Positions 1 to 8,874 of a stretch of 64,000 bases of DNA are shown here, in pieces; the first letter of the stretch is position 1, and each line of letters opens with the position of its first letter. The DNA is taken from assembly GCF_033898505.1 (NCBI RefSeq), contig NZ_JAXAFK010000002.1, positions 434,001 to 498,000 of the forward strand, given 5' to 3'. The translations under genes were made by a program, and so were the position numbers. The stretch is from Pectobacterium carotovorum. Its GTDB lineage: Bacteria > Pseudomonadota > Gammaproteobacteria > Enterobacterales > Enterobacteriaceae. The notes beneath the pieces are model-generated. The model saw only the letters and a list, made by a program, of their open reading frames with translations. It was not told where the DNA came from and searched no databases.

Positions 1-410
1 ATGTCTTTGTCGCCGGGTTTATTGGCACGCCAGCGATGAATCTCGTGACGCTGCCCTGCACAGATGGCCGCGCCATGTTGCAGGCATTGCCTGTGGCGCT
101 GCCTGACAGTGAAGAAACGCGAGCATTAACCAGCGTGCTGCTGGGGATTCGCCCTGAGCATATTACCGAACACGCCGCGTCAGACGGCGACTTGTCATTG
201 CCGGGAACAGTGAAGCAGAGGGAGCTGTTTGGCGCGGAGTATCTGATACATGTGGATACGCCGTTGGGAAATATTCGCTACCGTCGGCCAAATCGCGATG
301 GCGTGCCGGATGTCGGTGCCCCCATTGTGCTTCATTTTTCACCGCAGGATTGTCATTGGTTTTCCGGGCAAACCGCCCGTAATTTATCCCAGGAGAAAAG
401 AAATGCGTAA
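1..410 (+). CDS. ABC transporter ATP-binding protein, C-terminal part (MalK/UgpC type)
   Basis: The reading frame is open from the left edge (first full codon at base 3) to the stop at 408-410, so only the last ~135 residues are present. The first residues read VFVAGFIGTPAMN, the conserved junction between the nucleotide-binding domain and the TOBE-type regulatory domain of MalK/UgpC ATPases. The rest (LLGIRPEHI near residue 49) is the small beta-barrel domain. Walker motifs lie outside the window. The gene overlaps the start of the following substrate-binding protein gene by 8 bases, so the two are translationally coupled in one sugar-import operon. The substrate cannot be read from this fragment. 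The neighbouring alpha-galactosidase suggests an alpha-galactoside, as inference. Confidence 0.88.
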   Translation, partial: VFVAGFIGTPAMNLVTLPCTDGRAMLQALPVALPDSEETRALTSVLLGIRPEHITEHAASDGDLSLPGTVKQRELFGAEYLIHVDTPLGNIRYRRPNRDGVPDVGAPIVLHFSPQDCHWFSGQTARNLSQEKRNA

Positions 411-1710
411 CCCCCGTATGATGGCGCTGGCGATAGCCTTGCTGATGTCCGGCCCCGCGCTGGCGAAAGAGAGTATCGATTTCATGTTTCCTGCGCCGGT
501 TGATGGCAAGCTGACGATGGAAATGACGCGCATCATCAAGGAGTACAACCAATCGCAGGATCAGGTTGAAGTGCGTGGGATCTTCACCGGCAATTACGAC
601 ACAACCAAGGTGAAAGCGGAAGCTGCCGCTAAAGCGGGCGATCCGCCAGCGCTGGTGATTATGTCGGCGAATTTCACTGCCGATCTGGTCATCAAAGATG
701 AAATCCTGCCGATGGACGAGCTGTTCAAATACGGCAATGAAAAAGCCACGCCTTTCCTGACCAAAAATTTCTGGCCTGCGCTGCATCAGAATGCGCAGGT
801 AATGGGGGTGACTTACGCGATCCCGTTCCACAACTCGACGCCGATCCTCTATTACAACGAAGACATGCTGAAAAAGGCCGGCTTTAACGAACCGCCGAAA
901 AACTGGGATGAAGTGGTTGCCGTCGCGAAGAAACTGACTGACCCGGCGAAAGGGCAGTGGGGCATCATGATTCCGTCCACAAACGATGACTACGGCGGCT
1001 GGATGCTGTCTGCGCTGACGCGTGCCAACGGCGGAGCGTATTACAATGCCGATTATCCGGGCGAAGTGTATTACAACACGGCATCAACCAAAGGCGCGCT
1101 CCAGTTCTGGCGTGATTTAGTGTACCGCGACAAAGTGATGCCCGCTGGCGTGCTGAATTCCAAACAGATCAGCGCCGCGTTTTTCTCCGGCAAACTGGGC
1201 ATGACGATGCTGAGCACCGGTGCGCTGGGCTTTATGCGTGAAAACACCAAAGATTTCCAGCTTGGCGTGGCGATGATGCCGGAAAAAGAGCGTCGCGGCG
1301 TAACCATCGGTGGGGCGAGTCTGGTGAGCTTCAAAGGGATTTCCGAAGCGCAGAAGAAAGCGGCCTGGCAATTCATGAACTATCTGGTCAGCCCGGAAGT
1401 CAGCGGCAACTGGAGCCGTTTTACCGGCTATTTCGCACCGCGCATGGCGGCCTACGATCTGCCGGAAATGAAGGATTATCTGGCGAAAGATCCGCGTGCG
1501 GCGATTGCGCTTTCACAGCTGCAATATGCCCATCCGTGGTATGCAACCTATGAGACGGTCGCGGTGCGTAAAGCGATGGAAAATCAGCTGGCTGCGCTGT
1601 TAAACGATCCGGCGAAAAAGGTTGATGACGCCGCTGCTGCTGCACAAAAAGAGGCGGATGGCATCATGAAGCCTTATGTGGATAAAACGGCGTTGCGAGA
1701 CGTGAAATAA
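403..1710 (+). CDS. ABC transporter extracellular solute-binding protein, family 1 (sugar type)
   Basis: A 435-residue periplasmic binding protein that would deliver a carbohydrate to the ABC importer whose ATPase precedes it. ATG 403 was chosen because AGGAG lies at 391-395, and it opens directly into a signal peptide (MRNPRMMALAIALLMSGPALA, residues 1-21; cleavage after ALA). Upstream in-frame codons from 250 overlap the ATPase gene and are not needed. The mature protein shows the family-1 pattern: a GNYD-x-TKVKAEAAA segment near residue 65, a central WGIMIPS block, and IGGASLVSF near residue 305 followed by a helical C-terminal lobe. This resembles UgpB-like proteins, but the exact ligand is not assignable. 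The gene converges on the alpha-galactosidase gene with a 45-base gap. Confidence 0.88.
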   Translation: MRNPRMMALAIALLMSGPALAKESIDFMFPAPVDGKLTMEMTRIIKEYNQSQDQVEVRGIFTGNYDTTKVKAEAAAKAGDPPALVIMSANFTADLVIKDEILPMDELFKYGNEKATPFLTKNFWPALHQNAQVMGVTYAIPFHNSTPILYYNEDMLKKAGFNEPPKNWDEVVAVAKKLTDPAKGQWGIMIPSTNDDYGGWMLSALTRANGGAYYNADYPGEVYYNTASTKGALQFWRDLVYRDKVMPAGVLNSKQISAAFFSGKLGMTMLSTGALGFMRENTKDFQLGVAMMPEKERRGVTIGGASLVSFKGISEAQKKAAWQFMNYLVSPEVSGNWSRFTGYFAPRMAAYDLPEMKDYLAKDPRAAIALSQLQYAHPWYATYETVAVRKAMENQLAALLNDPAKKVDDAAAAAQKEADGIMKPYVDKTALRDVK

Positions 1711-1755
1711 GGACATCTCGCCCCATTGATACTGGCTCAACGGGGCGGGAAAAGG

Positions 1756-3900
1756 CTAATTGCCTGCGCTTTCCGCCACTGCGGAAAGCGCGACCAGAAT
1801 GGCGGTTTCCGGCGTCAGGACGGGAAGGGAAAGACCAGCCTGCATCAGCCAATCGCCAGAAACCACGATCGGTTGACGTAACCAGAGAGGAAGTTCACGC
1901 ATGGTGCTGCCGCCTTCGCGCACCGTTTTGATTTCCGGACTATCCAGCAGTGTGACTTCATAACGCGCGTCGGGTCGCAGACCGGGGAAGCGCAGCGTAC
2001 CCGCCAGCGAATAATTCGGCATACACAACTGGGCAATCTGAAAAACGGCATGCTGCCGATCGTGGCTGACCACGCCGGTGACCTGTGTGGCATTGTCCGG
2101 CATATCGACCCGCCAGGTGGTGCCGTTGTGCAGCAGCGGGCGCAGCGTTTTATGCAACTGGATGTAGTGGCGATAGCCTTCCAGTTCGTCGTCATCGGCC
2201 TTTACGGGATCCAGTTCGATGCCCATGTGACCGAACAGAGCGGTCAGGCCGCGAAAGGCGAGGGTATGGCGCCGATAGGTAGCGTGGCACCGTGCATGTC
2301 CGATGTGTTGCCCCATCACCTCTGGCGGGAAGAAGTAGCTCATGCCGCGCTGGATGGTCTGTCGCTCCAGCGCGTCGTTGTTATCCGACACCCAGAAACG
2401 CTGGGTGCGCTCCAGCACGCCGTAGTCGATACGGCCGCCGCCGGACGCGCAGGATTCAAACTCAACATGGGGAAAACGCTGACGCAGGGTATCGAGCAGA
2501 CGATAGAACTGCCGAGTCTGCGCATCGGCGGCCAGACGCCCTTCATGGCCGGGCTGCACCAGCTCGCGGTTCATATCCCATTTCACATAATCGACCGGGT
2601 GCTCGCCCAGCAGCCAGCTCAGCCGCTCCAGCAGGTAAGCGAAGGCGTCGGGCTGATTTAAATTCAGCACGTACTGGTAGCGACCCGTTGGCTGTGCGTA
2701 GCCGGGCAATTGCAGCACCCAGTCGGGATGGGCGCGGAACAGGTCGGAATCGGGGTTGATCATCTCCGGTTCGACCCAAATACCGAACTCCATCCCCAGT
2801 GCTTTGACATGCTCGATGACGGGCATTAGCCCGTTCGGGTATTTTTCCTCGTCCAGATACCAGTCGCCGAGTGCAGCTCGGTCATGATGGCGACCGAGGA
2901 ACCAGCCGTCATCGATAATGAAGCGCTCCACGCCGACGTCGGCGGCCTTGCTCGCCATCTGCATGATGTACTCTGGATCGTGATCGAAATAGATCCCTTC
3001 CCAGGTATTGAGGTGCACCGGGCGCGGCTTGTCGCCGCAGAATTGGATCAGGGACTGGCGCAGGAAGGTGTGGTAGCGCTGGCTCATGCCATTCAGGCCA
3101 GTATCAGAGAAGGCGGCGTAGACCCATGGTGTAGTGAGGGATTCCGACTGTGCCAGCGTGATTTCGCCCGGCAGATACAGGGCTTCCGCCTGCACGACGC
3201 GGCGTCCGTCCGTTTTAATATCGGCACGCAGACGGTGGTTGCCGCTCCAGCCTAAATGCACGCCCCAGACGGCACCATGCTGCTCATTGAACGCGGATTC
3301 ACCGAGGATAAACGCGGGGAAATATTCGTGGGAGCTTCTTCCGCGACGGCTTTCCTGAATAAAGCCGCCGTGCTGCAACGTGAGACGGTGAGTCTGAAAC
3401 TCACGTAGCCAGCGGCCGTGAAACGCCATGACGTCGCTCGCCCGTTCCGGGACGGGGAGCGTGACGGCCAGGCGCTGTACTTGCCAGACATCAGCGCGCA
3501 GATTCTGCAACGTGTGGCGCAGTTGCAGGACATCGGTCTGCGGATCCAGACGCAGCTCGCTGGTCAGACGCAATCCTGCCTGTGCATCTTCCGCTGTAAT
3601 GATGAGCGTATTGTCCTGAACGTCAGCCTGCGTCGTCGTGAAGATCGGCGCGGCGTCATAGCCCGAGCGATGCCCCTCAATACCCGGGGAACCGAACTGG
3701 CCACGTCCGTATTCCATCGCCAGCGTCAGAGGGAGATCGACATCCAGACGACCGTTAGCAACGGGGCGTTGCAGAGAAACGATATCCTCTGGAGAGAAAC
3801 CGCGCAGCCGTGGCCCCCAGTAGAGAATTTCCGCCGCCGGAGCGCAGCGAACGATGATATCGCACTGCGCGCTGGTTAATTGAACAAGATCACGCACCAT
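1756..3900 (-). CDS. Alpha-galactosidase, glycoside hydrolase family 36
   Basis: A 714-residue retaining alpha-galactosidase that would cleave terminal alpha-galactose from melibiose, raffinose-type or galactomannan oligosaccharides. The frame opens at a TTG at 3915, but ATG 3900 is preferred: it has GGGAG 8 bases upstream and gives MVRDLVQL. GH36 hallmarks are visible: nucleophile Asp about residue 442 in KWDMNRE, acid/base Asp about residue 506 in VSDNNDALER, the CASGGGRIDYG block between them, and FIIDDGWF near residue 330. The N-terminal ~300 residues form the beta-sandwich. There is no signal peptide, so the enzyme acts in the cytoplasm on imported sugar. Two tandem palindromic operators lie 47-81 bases upstream of the ATG. 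Length is normal for bacterial GH36 enzymes. Confidence 0.93.
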   Translation of the reverse strand: MVRDLVQLTSAQCDIIVRCAPAAEILYWGPRLRGFSPEDIVSLQRPVANGRLDVDLPLTLAMEYGRGQFGSPGIEGHRSGYDAAPIFTTTQADVQDNTLIITAEDAQAGLRLTSELRLDPQTDVLQLRHTLQNLRADVWQVQRLAVTLPVPERASDVMAFHGRWLREFQTHRLTLQHGGFIQESRRGRSSHEYFPAFILGESAFNEQHGAVWGVHLGWSGNHRLRADIKTDGRRVVQAEALYLPGEITLAQSESLTTPWVYAAFSDTGLNGMSQRYHTFLRQSLIQFCGDKPRPVHLNTWEGIYFDHDPEYIMQMASKAADVGVERFIIDDGWFLGRHHDRAALGDWYLDEEKYPNGLMPVIEHVKALGMEFGIWVEPEMINPDSDLFRAHPDWVLQLPGYAQPTGRYQYVLNLNQPDAFAYLLERLSWLLGEHPVDYVKWDMNRELVQPGHEGRLAADAQTRQFYRLLDTLRQRFPHVEFESCASGGGRIDYGVLERTQRFWVSDNNDALERQTIQRGMSYFFPPEVMGQHIGHARCHATYRRHTLAFRGLTALFGHMGIELDPVKADDDELEGYRHYIQLHKTLRPLLHNGTTWRVDMPDNATQVTGVVSHDRQHAVFQIAQLCMPNYSLAGTLRFPGLRPDARYEVTLLDSPEIKTVREGGSTMRELPLWLRQPIVVSGDWLMQAGLSLPVLTPETAILVALSAVAESAGN

Positions 3901-3946
3901 GAGGAAGGCTCCCAATTACGATCCGATTAATGCCTCTTAGTGAAAA

Positions 3947-3981
3947 CTTAAACGTTTAAGCCATCAACTTAAACGTTTAAG
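3947..3981. promoter_or_regulatory. Two tandem LacI-family operators upstream of the alpha-galactosidase
   Basis: CTTAAACGTTTAAG, a perfect 14-bp palindrome, occurs at 3947-3960 and again at 3968-3981. Centres are 21 bp apart, about two helical turns, so two dimers could sit on one face of the DNA. The central CG step and dyad symmetry are typical of LacI/GalR-family operators. The most likely ligand is the LacI-type regulator encoded at 4117-5121, as inference from proximity. Confidence 0.8.
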
Positions 3982-4116
3982 AAATGTGATTTTGTTAAAA
4001 TAATCGTTAAGGAAGGGAGAAAGGTTGCGACGAAGATGTGAAGAACATCTCGTTGGCGGCTGGAGCCAATAAACCAACTGATGTCTTTATAAAAAGGCGG
4101 AAGAGGGCGGAATAGA

Positions 4117-5121
4117 TTAGGCGGGAAAGCTCGTCTTACCGATGCGTAACGTCGGTTGCCATAGCACCTGCAAATTTTCTACGGCTTCGCCTGCGATGAG
4201 CGCCTGCGTCATGCTGGCAATCTGTTCGCCAACCTGCTCGCGCGTCGCTTGTTCTATGGCGGTCACGTTGATGTCGGTCAGGCTGTCCTGTGGCAGACCG
4301 TCATACATCACCAACGAAATGGGGGGTGAACTGGAAAGTCGGCCCGCCTGCTGCAATGCCGCAACGGCACCGTCGCCGTGCACATTGCCATCTATCACCA
4401 TCGCGGTTGGCGGTTCAGGCAGTGCCAGAAGGTCGAGCATGGCCTGATATCCTGCGCGGCGCGTGGGGCTGACACAGCGCAGATAGGTTTCGTGAAACGG
4501 CAGACCGTGGTGTTGCAGAGCATCGCGATAGCCCTGACGACGCTGCATGATGAACGCCTGCGGGTGGTCTTCACTTAACATGGCGATACGGCGATGGCCG
4601 AGCGCGATCAGGTGCTCGGTCGCCAGCGCCATGCCAGCGCGGTTGTCAAAATCGAACCAGGCGTAAGGGTGGGGAAGCTGACTACGCCCCAGCGCCAGAA
4701 AAGGCACGTTGTGGCGTTGCAGTAGCGCCAGCCGCTCGTCCTGTTCGCACGTATGCGCCACAATCAGCGCATCAATGCGCTGGCTGGCGATCAAGCGGGC
4801 GGCTCCCTGACAGGCGTCTTGCTCATCGGCCAGCAGGAGAAAATCGACCTCGTGCTGCGCTAGCTTATGGCTGATTGCGCCAATCATCTCAAAAAAGACA
4901 TCGTTACTCAGGGAAGAAGCGTAGGGATAGACCAGCCCGACGGCGTTGCTTTTGCCCATTTTCAGGCGGCGCGCGTGGGTATTGGGACGATAGCCGATAC
5001 GTTCTGCTTCTTCCTGAATACGCTGGCGCGTGGCGTCGGAGATATCCCGATGGCCGTTCAGAGCACGGCTCACCGCTGCTACGGACAAACCCAGGTTATT
5101 CGCGATTGTTTTTAAAGACAT
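4117..5121 (-). CDS. LacI-family transcriptional regulator
   Basis: A 334-residue LacI/GalR-type repressor. ATG 5121 has GGAGAG a few bases upstream; a GTG one codon earlier is less likely. The helix-turn-helix occupies residues 2-22 (SLKTIANNLGLSVAAVSRAL), followed by the hinge region with IGYRPNTHARRLK (about residues 43-55). A periplasmic-binding-protein-like sensor domain fills the rest (NAVGLVYPYA near 60). The gene is divergent from nothing: it lies upstream of, and in the same direction as, the alpha-galactosidase, separated by ~216 bases that hold the two operators. The inferred role is control of the alpha-galactosidase and probably the transporter. The inducer is not readable from sequence. 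Confidence 0.92.
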   Translation of the reverse strand: MSLKTIANNLGLSVAAVSRALNGHRDISDATRQRIQEEAERIGYRPNTHARRLKMGKSNAVGLVYPYASSLSNDVFFEMIGAISHKLAQHEVDFLLLADEQDACQGAARLIASQRIDALIVAHTCEQDERLALLQRHNVPFLALGRSQLPHPYAWFDFDNRAGMALATEHLIALGHRRIAMLSEDHPQAFIMQRRQGYRDALQHHGLPFHETYLRCVSPTRRAGYQAMLDLLALPEPPTAMVIDGNVHGDGAVAALQQAGRLSSSPPISLVMYDGLPQDSLTDINVTAIEQATREQVGEQIASMTQALIAGEAVENLQVLWQPTLRIGKTSFPA

Positions 5122-5164
5122 CACCCTCTCCTGACGTGAATGCCCGGCTAGCGGGAAAACCGAA

Positions 5165-5773
5165 TTATAGCAACCAGCCCTTGGCTTTGGCCTCTTCCAG
5201 ATGCTGCTTCAGGTATTGCCACAGCTCCGGGTTGATCGCGGCGATGAATTCGGCGCGTTCAAGAACCTGCTCCAGACGAATGCCGTTTTCTACCCAGCTT
5301 TGCCCGCCGTTGTACAGATTCATCAGCATTGGCATGACGCGATCGAGCATCATGGCGAACTGGGCGCTGGGGGTTTCGTTGGCTTCATACTCTTCCCACA
5401 GATCGTGGAATCGTTGACGCTGTGGCTCCGGCAGCAGGCCAAAGATGCGGGCGGCGGCAGCGACTTCCTGATCGTGAATCGCCAGACGCGCGGAAAGATC
5501 GTAAACGATCACATCACCTGCATCGATTTCGACGATGTCGTGAATCAGCGCCATTTGGATCACGCGCTGGATATCCACGTTTTCACCTGCATAAGGTGCC
5601 AGCGCCATCGCGGCGACGGCAAAATGCCAGCTGTGTTCGGCAGAATCTTCGTGACGTTCGCTGCCGATGATTTTGTTACGGCGCTGCACGCTTTTTAATT
5701 TATCGATTTCTATCAGAAAGCCGAAAACATCGGTCATGGAGCCGAAATTCAGAGTGGATGGGAAAGATGACAT
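5165..5773 (-). CDS. HD-domain hydrolase (HDDC2/YfbR-like phosphohydrolase)
   Basis: A 202-residue protein of the HD metal-dependent phosphohydrolase superfamily, probably a nucleotide or nucleoside-monophosphate phosphatase acting in the cytoplasm. Metal-binding residues are visible: His in EHSWH (residue 47), the HD pair in LIHDIVEIDAGD (residues 78-79) with a following acidic cluster, and a later Asp in MMLDRVMP (about 143). ATG 5773 has AAGAGG upstream at a usable distance. It is similar in architecture to HDDC2-like and YfbR 5'-deoxynucleotidases but is not E. coli YfbR itself, so no symbol is given. It stands alone, 43 bases upstream in reading sense of the lacI-type gene. Confidence 0.78.
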   Translation of the reverse strand: MSSFPSTLNFGSMTDVFGFLIEIDKLKSVQRRNKIIGSERHEDSAEHSWHFAVAAMALAPYAGENVDIQRVIQMALIHDIVEIDAGDVIVYDLSARLAIHDQEVAAAARIFGLLPEPQRQRFHDLWEEYEANETPSAQFAMMLDRVMPMLMNLYNGGQSWVENGIRLEQVLERAEFIAAINPELWQYLKQHLEEAKAKGWLL

Positions 5774-6206
5774 GAAAAGCTTACCTCTTGCAGTGAAAAC
5801 GATGCAGTAAAAATCATGCAGTGAAAACGATATGTAGTTAAAACCAAAACGATATGTAGTGAAACTACAGGAAAGCGCTGTAAGCGTCAGAACCGGATAA
5901 CCGTAAACGCGAATAACCGGTAAAAACGGCAGAGCCCTTCAAAAAACAGGGAGATATCGAGGCCGATCATTGTAGGGGATGTTGCCCGAGATTGACATGC
6001 ATGATTACACGTTAAGTCAGAGAGAAAGTGAGACGATAATTATTTTAGCTTACACGTGTACACTGAAACTATTCTCAGTTACTCTGCTCAAAGGTTAAAC
6101 ACCTGCGCCTGTGTCCCCTGTATGAAACCGGGGAAGGTAAGGCGGATAACGTCAGCGCATGATGTTGTGAAATGTGTACTGTTGCCGAATACAGTGGGAT
6201 CTATTG
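5774..6206. other. Intergenic region with degenerate short tandem repeats
   Basis: 433 bases without a convincing gene, between two divergent genes. Near the HD gene, TGCAGTGAAAACGAT is present at 5789-5803 and 5817-5831, and AAAACGATATGTAGT recurs at 5824-5838 and 5847-5861. This makes a run of degenerate ~14-bp units in the presumed leader or promoter of the HD gene. A short palindrome TACACGTGTA lies at 6051-6060, upstream of the hemolysin-III-like gene. No tRNA, terminator or further ORF with a good ribosome-binding site was seen. Confidence 0.6.
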
Positions 6207-6854
6207 ATGTCAAAAAATACACAGATGTCGGATTACTCTCTGGCAGAGGAAATTGCGAACAGCATAAGCCATGGAATCGGTGTGATTTTCGGGATTGTGG
6301 GTCTGGTTTTATTGCTGGTTCAGGCGGTCAATAATGACGCTGGCAGCGTGGCGATTACCAGCTACAGCCTCTATGGCGGCAGTATTATCCTGCTATTTTT
6401 GGCGTCGACGCTGTATCACGCGATACCGTCTCAGCGTATTAAGCCGTGGCTGAAAAAATTCGACCACTGTGCTATCTATCTGTTAATTGCCGGAACCTAT
6501 ACGCCGTTTTTGCTGGTGGGGCTGGATTCACCGCTGGCGCATGGTCTGATGGTTGTTATCTGGGGGATGGCGCTGCTGGGTGTGATCTTCAAACTGGCGT
6601 TTGCCCACCGTTTTGAAGTGCTGTCATTGATTACCTATCTGGTGATGGGCTGGCTGTCGCTGGTGGTGATTTATCAGATGGTGATGAAGCTGGCGCCAGG
6701 GAGTGTGACGCTGCTGGCAATCGGCGGCGTGGTGTACACGCTGGGGGTGATTTTCTATGCCTGCAAGCGTATTCCCTATAATCACGCGATTTGGCACGGG
6801 TTTGTATTGGGCGGGAGCGTTTGCCACTTTCTGGCGATTTATCTTTATATTTAA
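6207..6854 (+). CDS. trhA: Hemolysin III / PAQR-family membrane protein TrhA (YqfA)
   Basis: A 215-residue, seven-helix inner-membrane protein of the hemolysin III/PAQR family. E. coli YqfA has 219 residues. ATG 6207 gives the family N-terminus ([25 protein letters not shown]), whereas the longer frame from 6174 adds non-conserved residues. Conserved family residues are visible: SxxHGIG near residue 20, a Ser-x-x-x-His pair in STLYHAIPS (about residues 64-72), [16 protein letters not shown] (about 87-102) and the late [22 protein letters not shown] with two His in the last helix. The PAQR family uses such residues for metal binding. The function in bacteria is linked to membrane energetics, which is knowledge of the family and not visible here. 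Confidence 0.92.
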   Translation: MSKNTQMSDYSLAEEIANSISHGIGVIFGIVGLVLLLVQAVNNDAGSVAITSYSLYGGSIILLFLASTLYHAIPSQRIKPWLKKFDHCAIYLLIAGTYTPFLLVGLDSPLAHGLMVVIWGMALLGVIFKLAFAHRFEVLSLITYLVMGWLSLVVIYQMVMKLAPGSVTLLAIGGVVYTLGVIFYACKRIPYNHAIWHGFVLGGSVCHFLAIYLYI

Positions 6855-6908
6855 TCCTGCATAAAGCGCATGAACCTAAGTGGTTCATGCGCGATGTCAC
6901 CCGCCGGA

Positions 6909-7910
6909 TTAATCCGTTATTTCATACGGCAGCGGCTGAATCGTGAGCTGGCTGTCGGCATCTTCGCGTACGCGCAGAACATTCTCCGCGGTGAGATCGT
7001 TATTCAACACGGCCTGTACCCACACCTCACCGTTCTGCAATTGGCTGGCGGCCAACACCGTACCGGTACGGCGCCAGTTCTCGCCGAGCTGCAATTCGAG
7101 ATCGTCCCCTGCTTGCGGCACCTGATTCGCCTTACCCGCCAACCAGTAAAGCGCACGCTTGTTTGCCCCACGATATTTTGCCCGAGCGACCATTTCCTGA
7201 CCGGTATAGCATCCTTTGCTGAAGCTAATCCCATTTAATGCCTGTAAATTAGTCGCTTGCGGGATGAACTGCGCACTGTTTGCGCTGTCAATGATGGGCT
7301 GACCTGCTTCGATATCCAGCGTCAGCCACTGGCGGCTGTCGTTCAGACTGACTTTATCGCCGAGCTGCTCAAGCAGCGAAGCGCTTTGCTCAGGCGACAG
7401 CACCAGCAGGAAACGTTCTGCGGGATGGGCAAAATGCAGTAAGGTTGCCCCTTCGTGCTGCACGACAGGGTGATCGGCGTCTGGCAACTGGCTAAAGGCA
7501 GAGGCCAGCAGCTCGCGGATGCCTGCACCTGCCGCGCCGAGCAGTACGGCGTTGTCGTCCGGTACGATAGTTGTTTTCGAGAAAACGGCGTATTTTTTCA
7601 GTTCGCTAAGCTGGGCGTCGCGTAGGTTACGACGCTCAATGAAAGCAAAGCCTTCGCCGTGATGGAACAGGCGTAGGTTGCTCCACATTTTCCCTTTCGC
7701 GTCGCAGTGGGCGCAAAGGATGTGCCGATCGTCAGCGAGTGCGCTGACATCCGCAGTGACCTGTCCCTGGAGATACTTGACGGTATCCGGTCCGACCATC
7801 GTGGCCAGCGCCCAGTCATCCAACGAGATGAGCGTGGCGGCCAGTTGGGCGGAAGCAAATAGGGGTTGTGAGGCAAAAGGACGTTGATGAGCCGTATGTT
7901 CGTTAACCAT
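6909..7910 (-). CDS. ygfZ: tRNA-modifying, folate-binding protein YgfZ
   Basis: A 333-residue folate-dependent protein of the GcvT-like superfamily that supports repair or assembly of certain Fe-S enzymes, including MiaB-type tRNA modification. The hallmark motif KGCYTGQE, with its essential Cys, is intact about residue 225. The N-terminus [30 protein letters not shown] matches the family. ATG 7910 was chosen because the frame from 7991 would prepend ~27 unrelated residues; the ribosome-binding site is weak in either case. The gene is divergent from sdhE-cptA, the same arrangement as in E. coli, with ~235 bases between the starts. Confidence 0.93.
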   Translation of the reverse strand: MVNEHTAHQRPFASQPLFASAQLAATLISLDDWALATMVGPDTVKYLQGQVTADVSALADDRHILCAHCDAKGKMWSNLRLFHHGEGFAFIERRNLRDAQLSELKKYAVFSKTTIVPDDNAVLLGAAGAGIRELLASAFSQLPDADHPVVQHEGATLLHFAHPAERFLLVLSPEQSASLLEQLGDKVSLNDSRQWLTLDIEAGQPIIDSANSAQFIPQATNLQALNGISFSKGCYTGQEMVARAKYRGANKRALYWLAGKANQVPQAGDDLELQLGENWRRTGTVLAASQLQNGEVWVQAVLNNDLTAENVLRVREDADSQLTIQPLPYEITD

Positions 7911-8145
7911 ATAGTACAATCCTGCGCTAAGGGCGATACCCGAATGGCTTAATGGTAAAAGAGCGCTCAGGGTTTGCAAGTGGTTATTCACGCAGCGTTA
8001 TTGCATAGCACATCCTGATACCGATCGGCGCGCTCGTCGCGGCGCACGCCGGTAAACTATGTCAAAATGTTACTATTAGTTGATACCCGCTACCGGAATC
8101 GGAGTACACTAGCGGCACGTTGCGATAACAAGGTGGACATGAAAC

Positions 8146-8412
8146 ATGGAAATCGATAATAAATCACGCATTCATTGGGCATGCCGCCGCGGTATGCGCG
8201 AACTGGATATCGCGATCATGCCGTTTTTCGAGCATGACTATGACACACTCAGTGACAGTGATAAGCGCACGTTTGTACGCCTGTTACAAAGCGACGATCC
8301 CGATTTATTCAACTGGCTGATGAACCATGGCGAGCCGAAAGACGGAGAGCTGAAACGCATGATTTCTCTTATTCAGACGCGAAATAAAGATCGTGGCCCA
8401 GTGGCAATGTGA
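8146..8412 (+). CDS. sdhE: FAD assembly factor SdhE (YgfY)
   Basis: An 88-residue cytoplasmic chaperone that promotes covalent flavinylation of succinate dehydrogenase and fumarate reductase. The diagnostic RGxxE motif is present as RRGMRELD (residues 14-21), the surface that contacts the flavoprotein. Its length equals the E. coli protein. The start follows an A-rich spacer with AAGGTGG upstream. The stop overlaps the following cptA frame by 20 bases, so the two are translated as a coupled pair. Confidence 0.95.
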   Translation: MEIDNKSRIHWACRRGMRELDIAIMPFFEHDYDTLSDSDKRTFVRLLQSDDPDLFNWLMNHGEPKDGELKRMISLIQTRNKDRGPVAM

Positions 8413-8806
8413 TCTTCGCGTTTCCTGGCGTATGCAACTACTGTCATTGGTTGTGCATGGCCTATTAGTATTGCTCATTCTTCTGGCGCCGTGGCCGGAC
8501 GGCTATGCGTGGCTGTGGCTGTGCCTGGTCACGATGGTGATGTTCGGTTTTATCCGTAGCCAAAGGAATATCAAATCCCGACAGGGGGAAATCGTTCTGC
8601 TCAGCGAAACGACCCTGAACTGGCGGCAGCAGGAATGGCAGATCGTTAAACGACCGTGGTTGCTGAAAAATGGCGTGTTGCTGTCATTGCAGGCCGTTAA
8701 CGGTAAAGACAGACAACAGCTTTGGCTGGCATCGGACAGCATGGGCGATGACGAATGGCGTCATTTGCGTCAGCTTCTTTTGCAGCAGAAACACTGGGCG
8801 AGATAG
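8393..8806 (+). CDS. cptA: Membrane protein CptA (YgfX)
   Basis: A 137-residue membrane protein with two N-terminal transmembrane helices (about residues 14-50) and a soluble C-terminal part ending in [22 protein letters not shown]. It matches YgfX along its full length, with the WQ-x-DLRVSWR N-terminus from GTG 8393 corresponding to the E. coli start. E. coli CptA has been reported as the toxin partner of SdhE (CptB) acting on cytoskeletal proteins; the more established role of SdhE is flavinylation. The gene overlaps sdhE by 20 bases, so no independent ribosome-binding site is needed. Confidence 0.9.
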   Translation: MAQWQCDLRVSWRMQLLSLVVHGLLVLLILLAPWPDGYAWLWLCLVTMVMFGFIRSQRNIKSRQGEIVLLSETTLNWRQQEWQIVKRPWLLKNGVLLSLQAVNGKDRQQLWLASDSMGDDEWRHLRQLLLQQKHWAR

Positions 8807-8874
8807 CGGCGCGTTGGAAATGTTCTTATTCGGTCACCGTGTGACCGTGCTTTAAAATTGATTGGATATAACTG

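Noticed and set aside
163..831. 222-codon minus-strand frame over the ABC transporter genes
   Set aside because: Overlaps two recognised genes and has no ribosome-binding site or family features.
1718..1747. CGCCCC/GGGGCG stem between the convergent transporter and galactosidase genes as a terminator
   Set aside because: Only six paired bases and no T-run on either strand.
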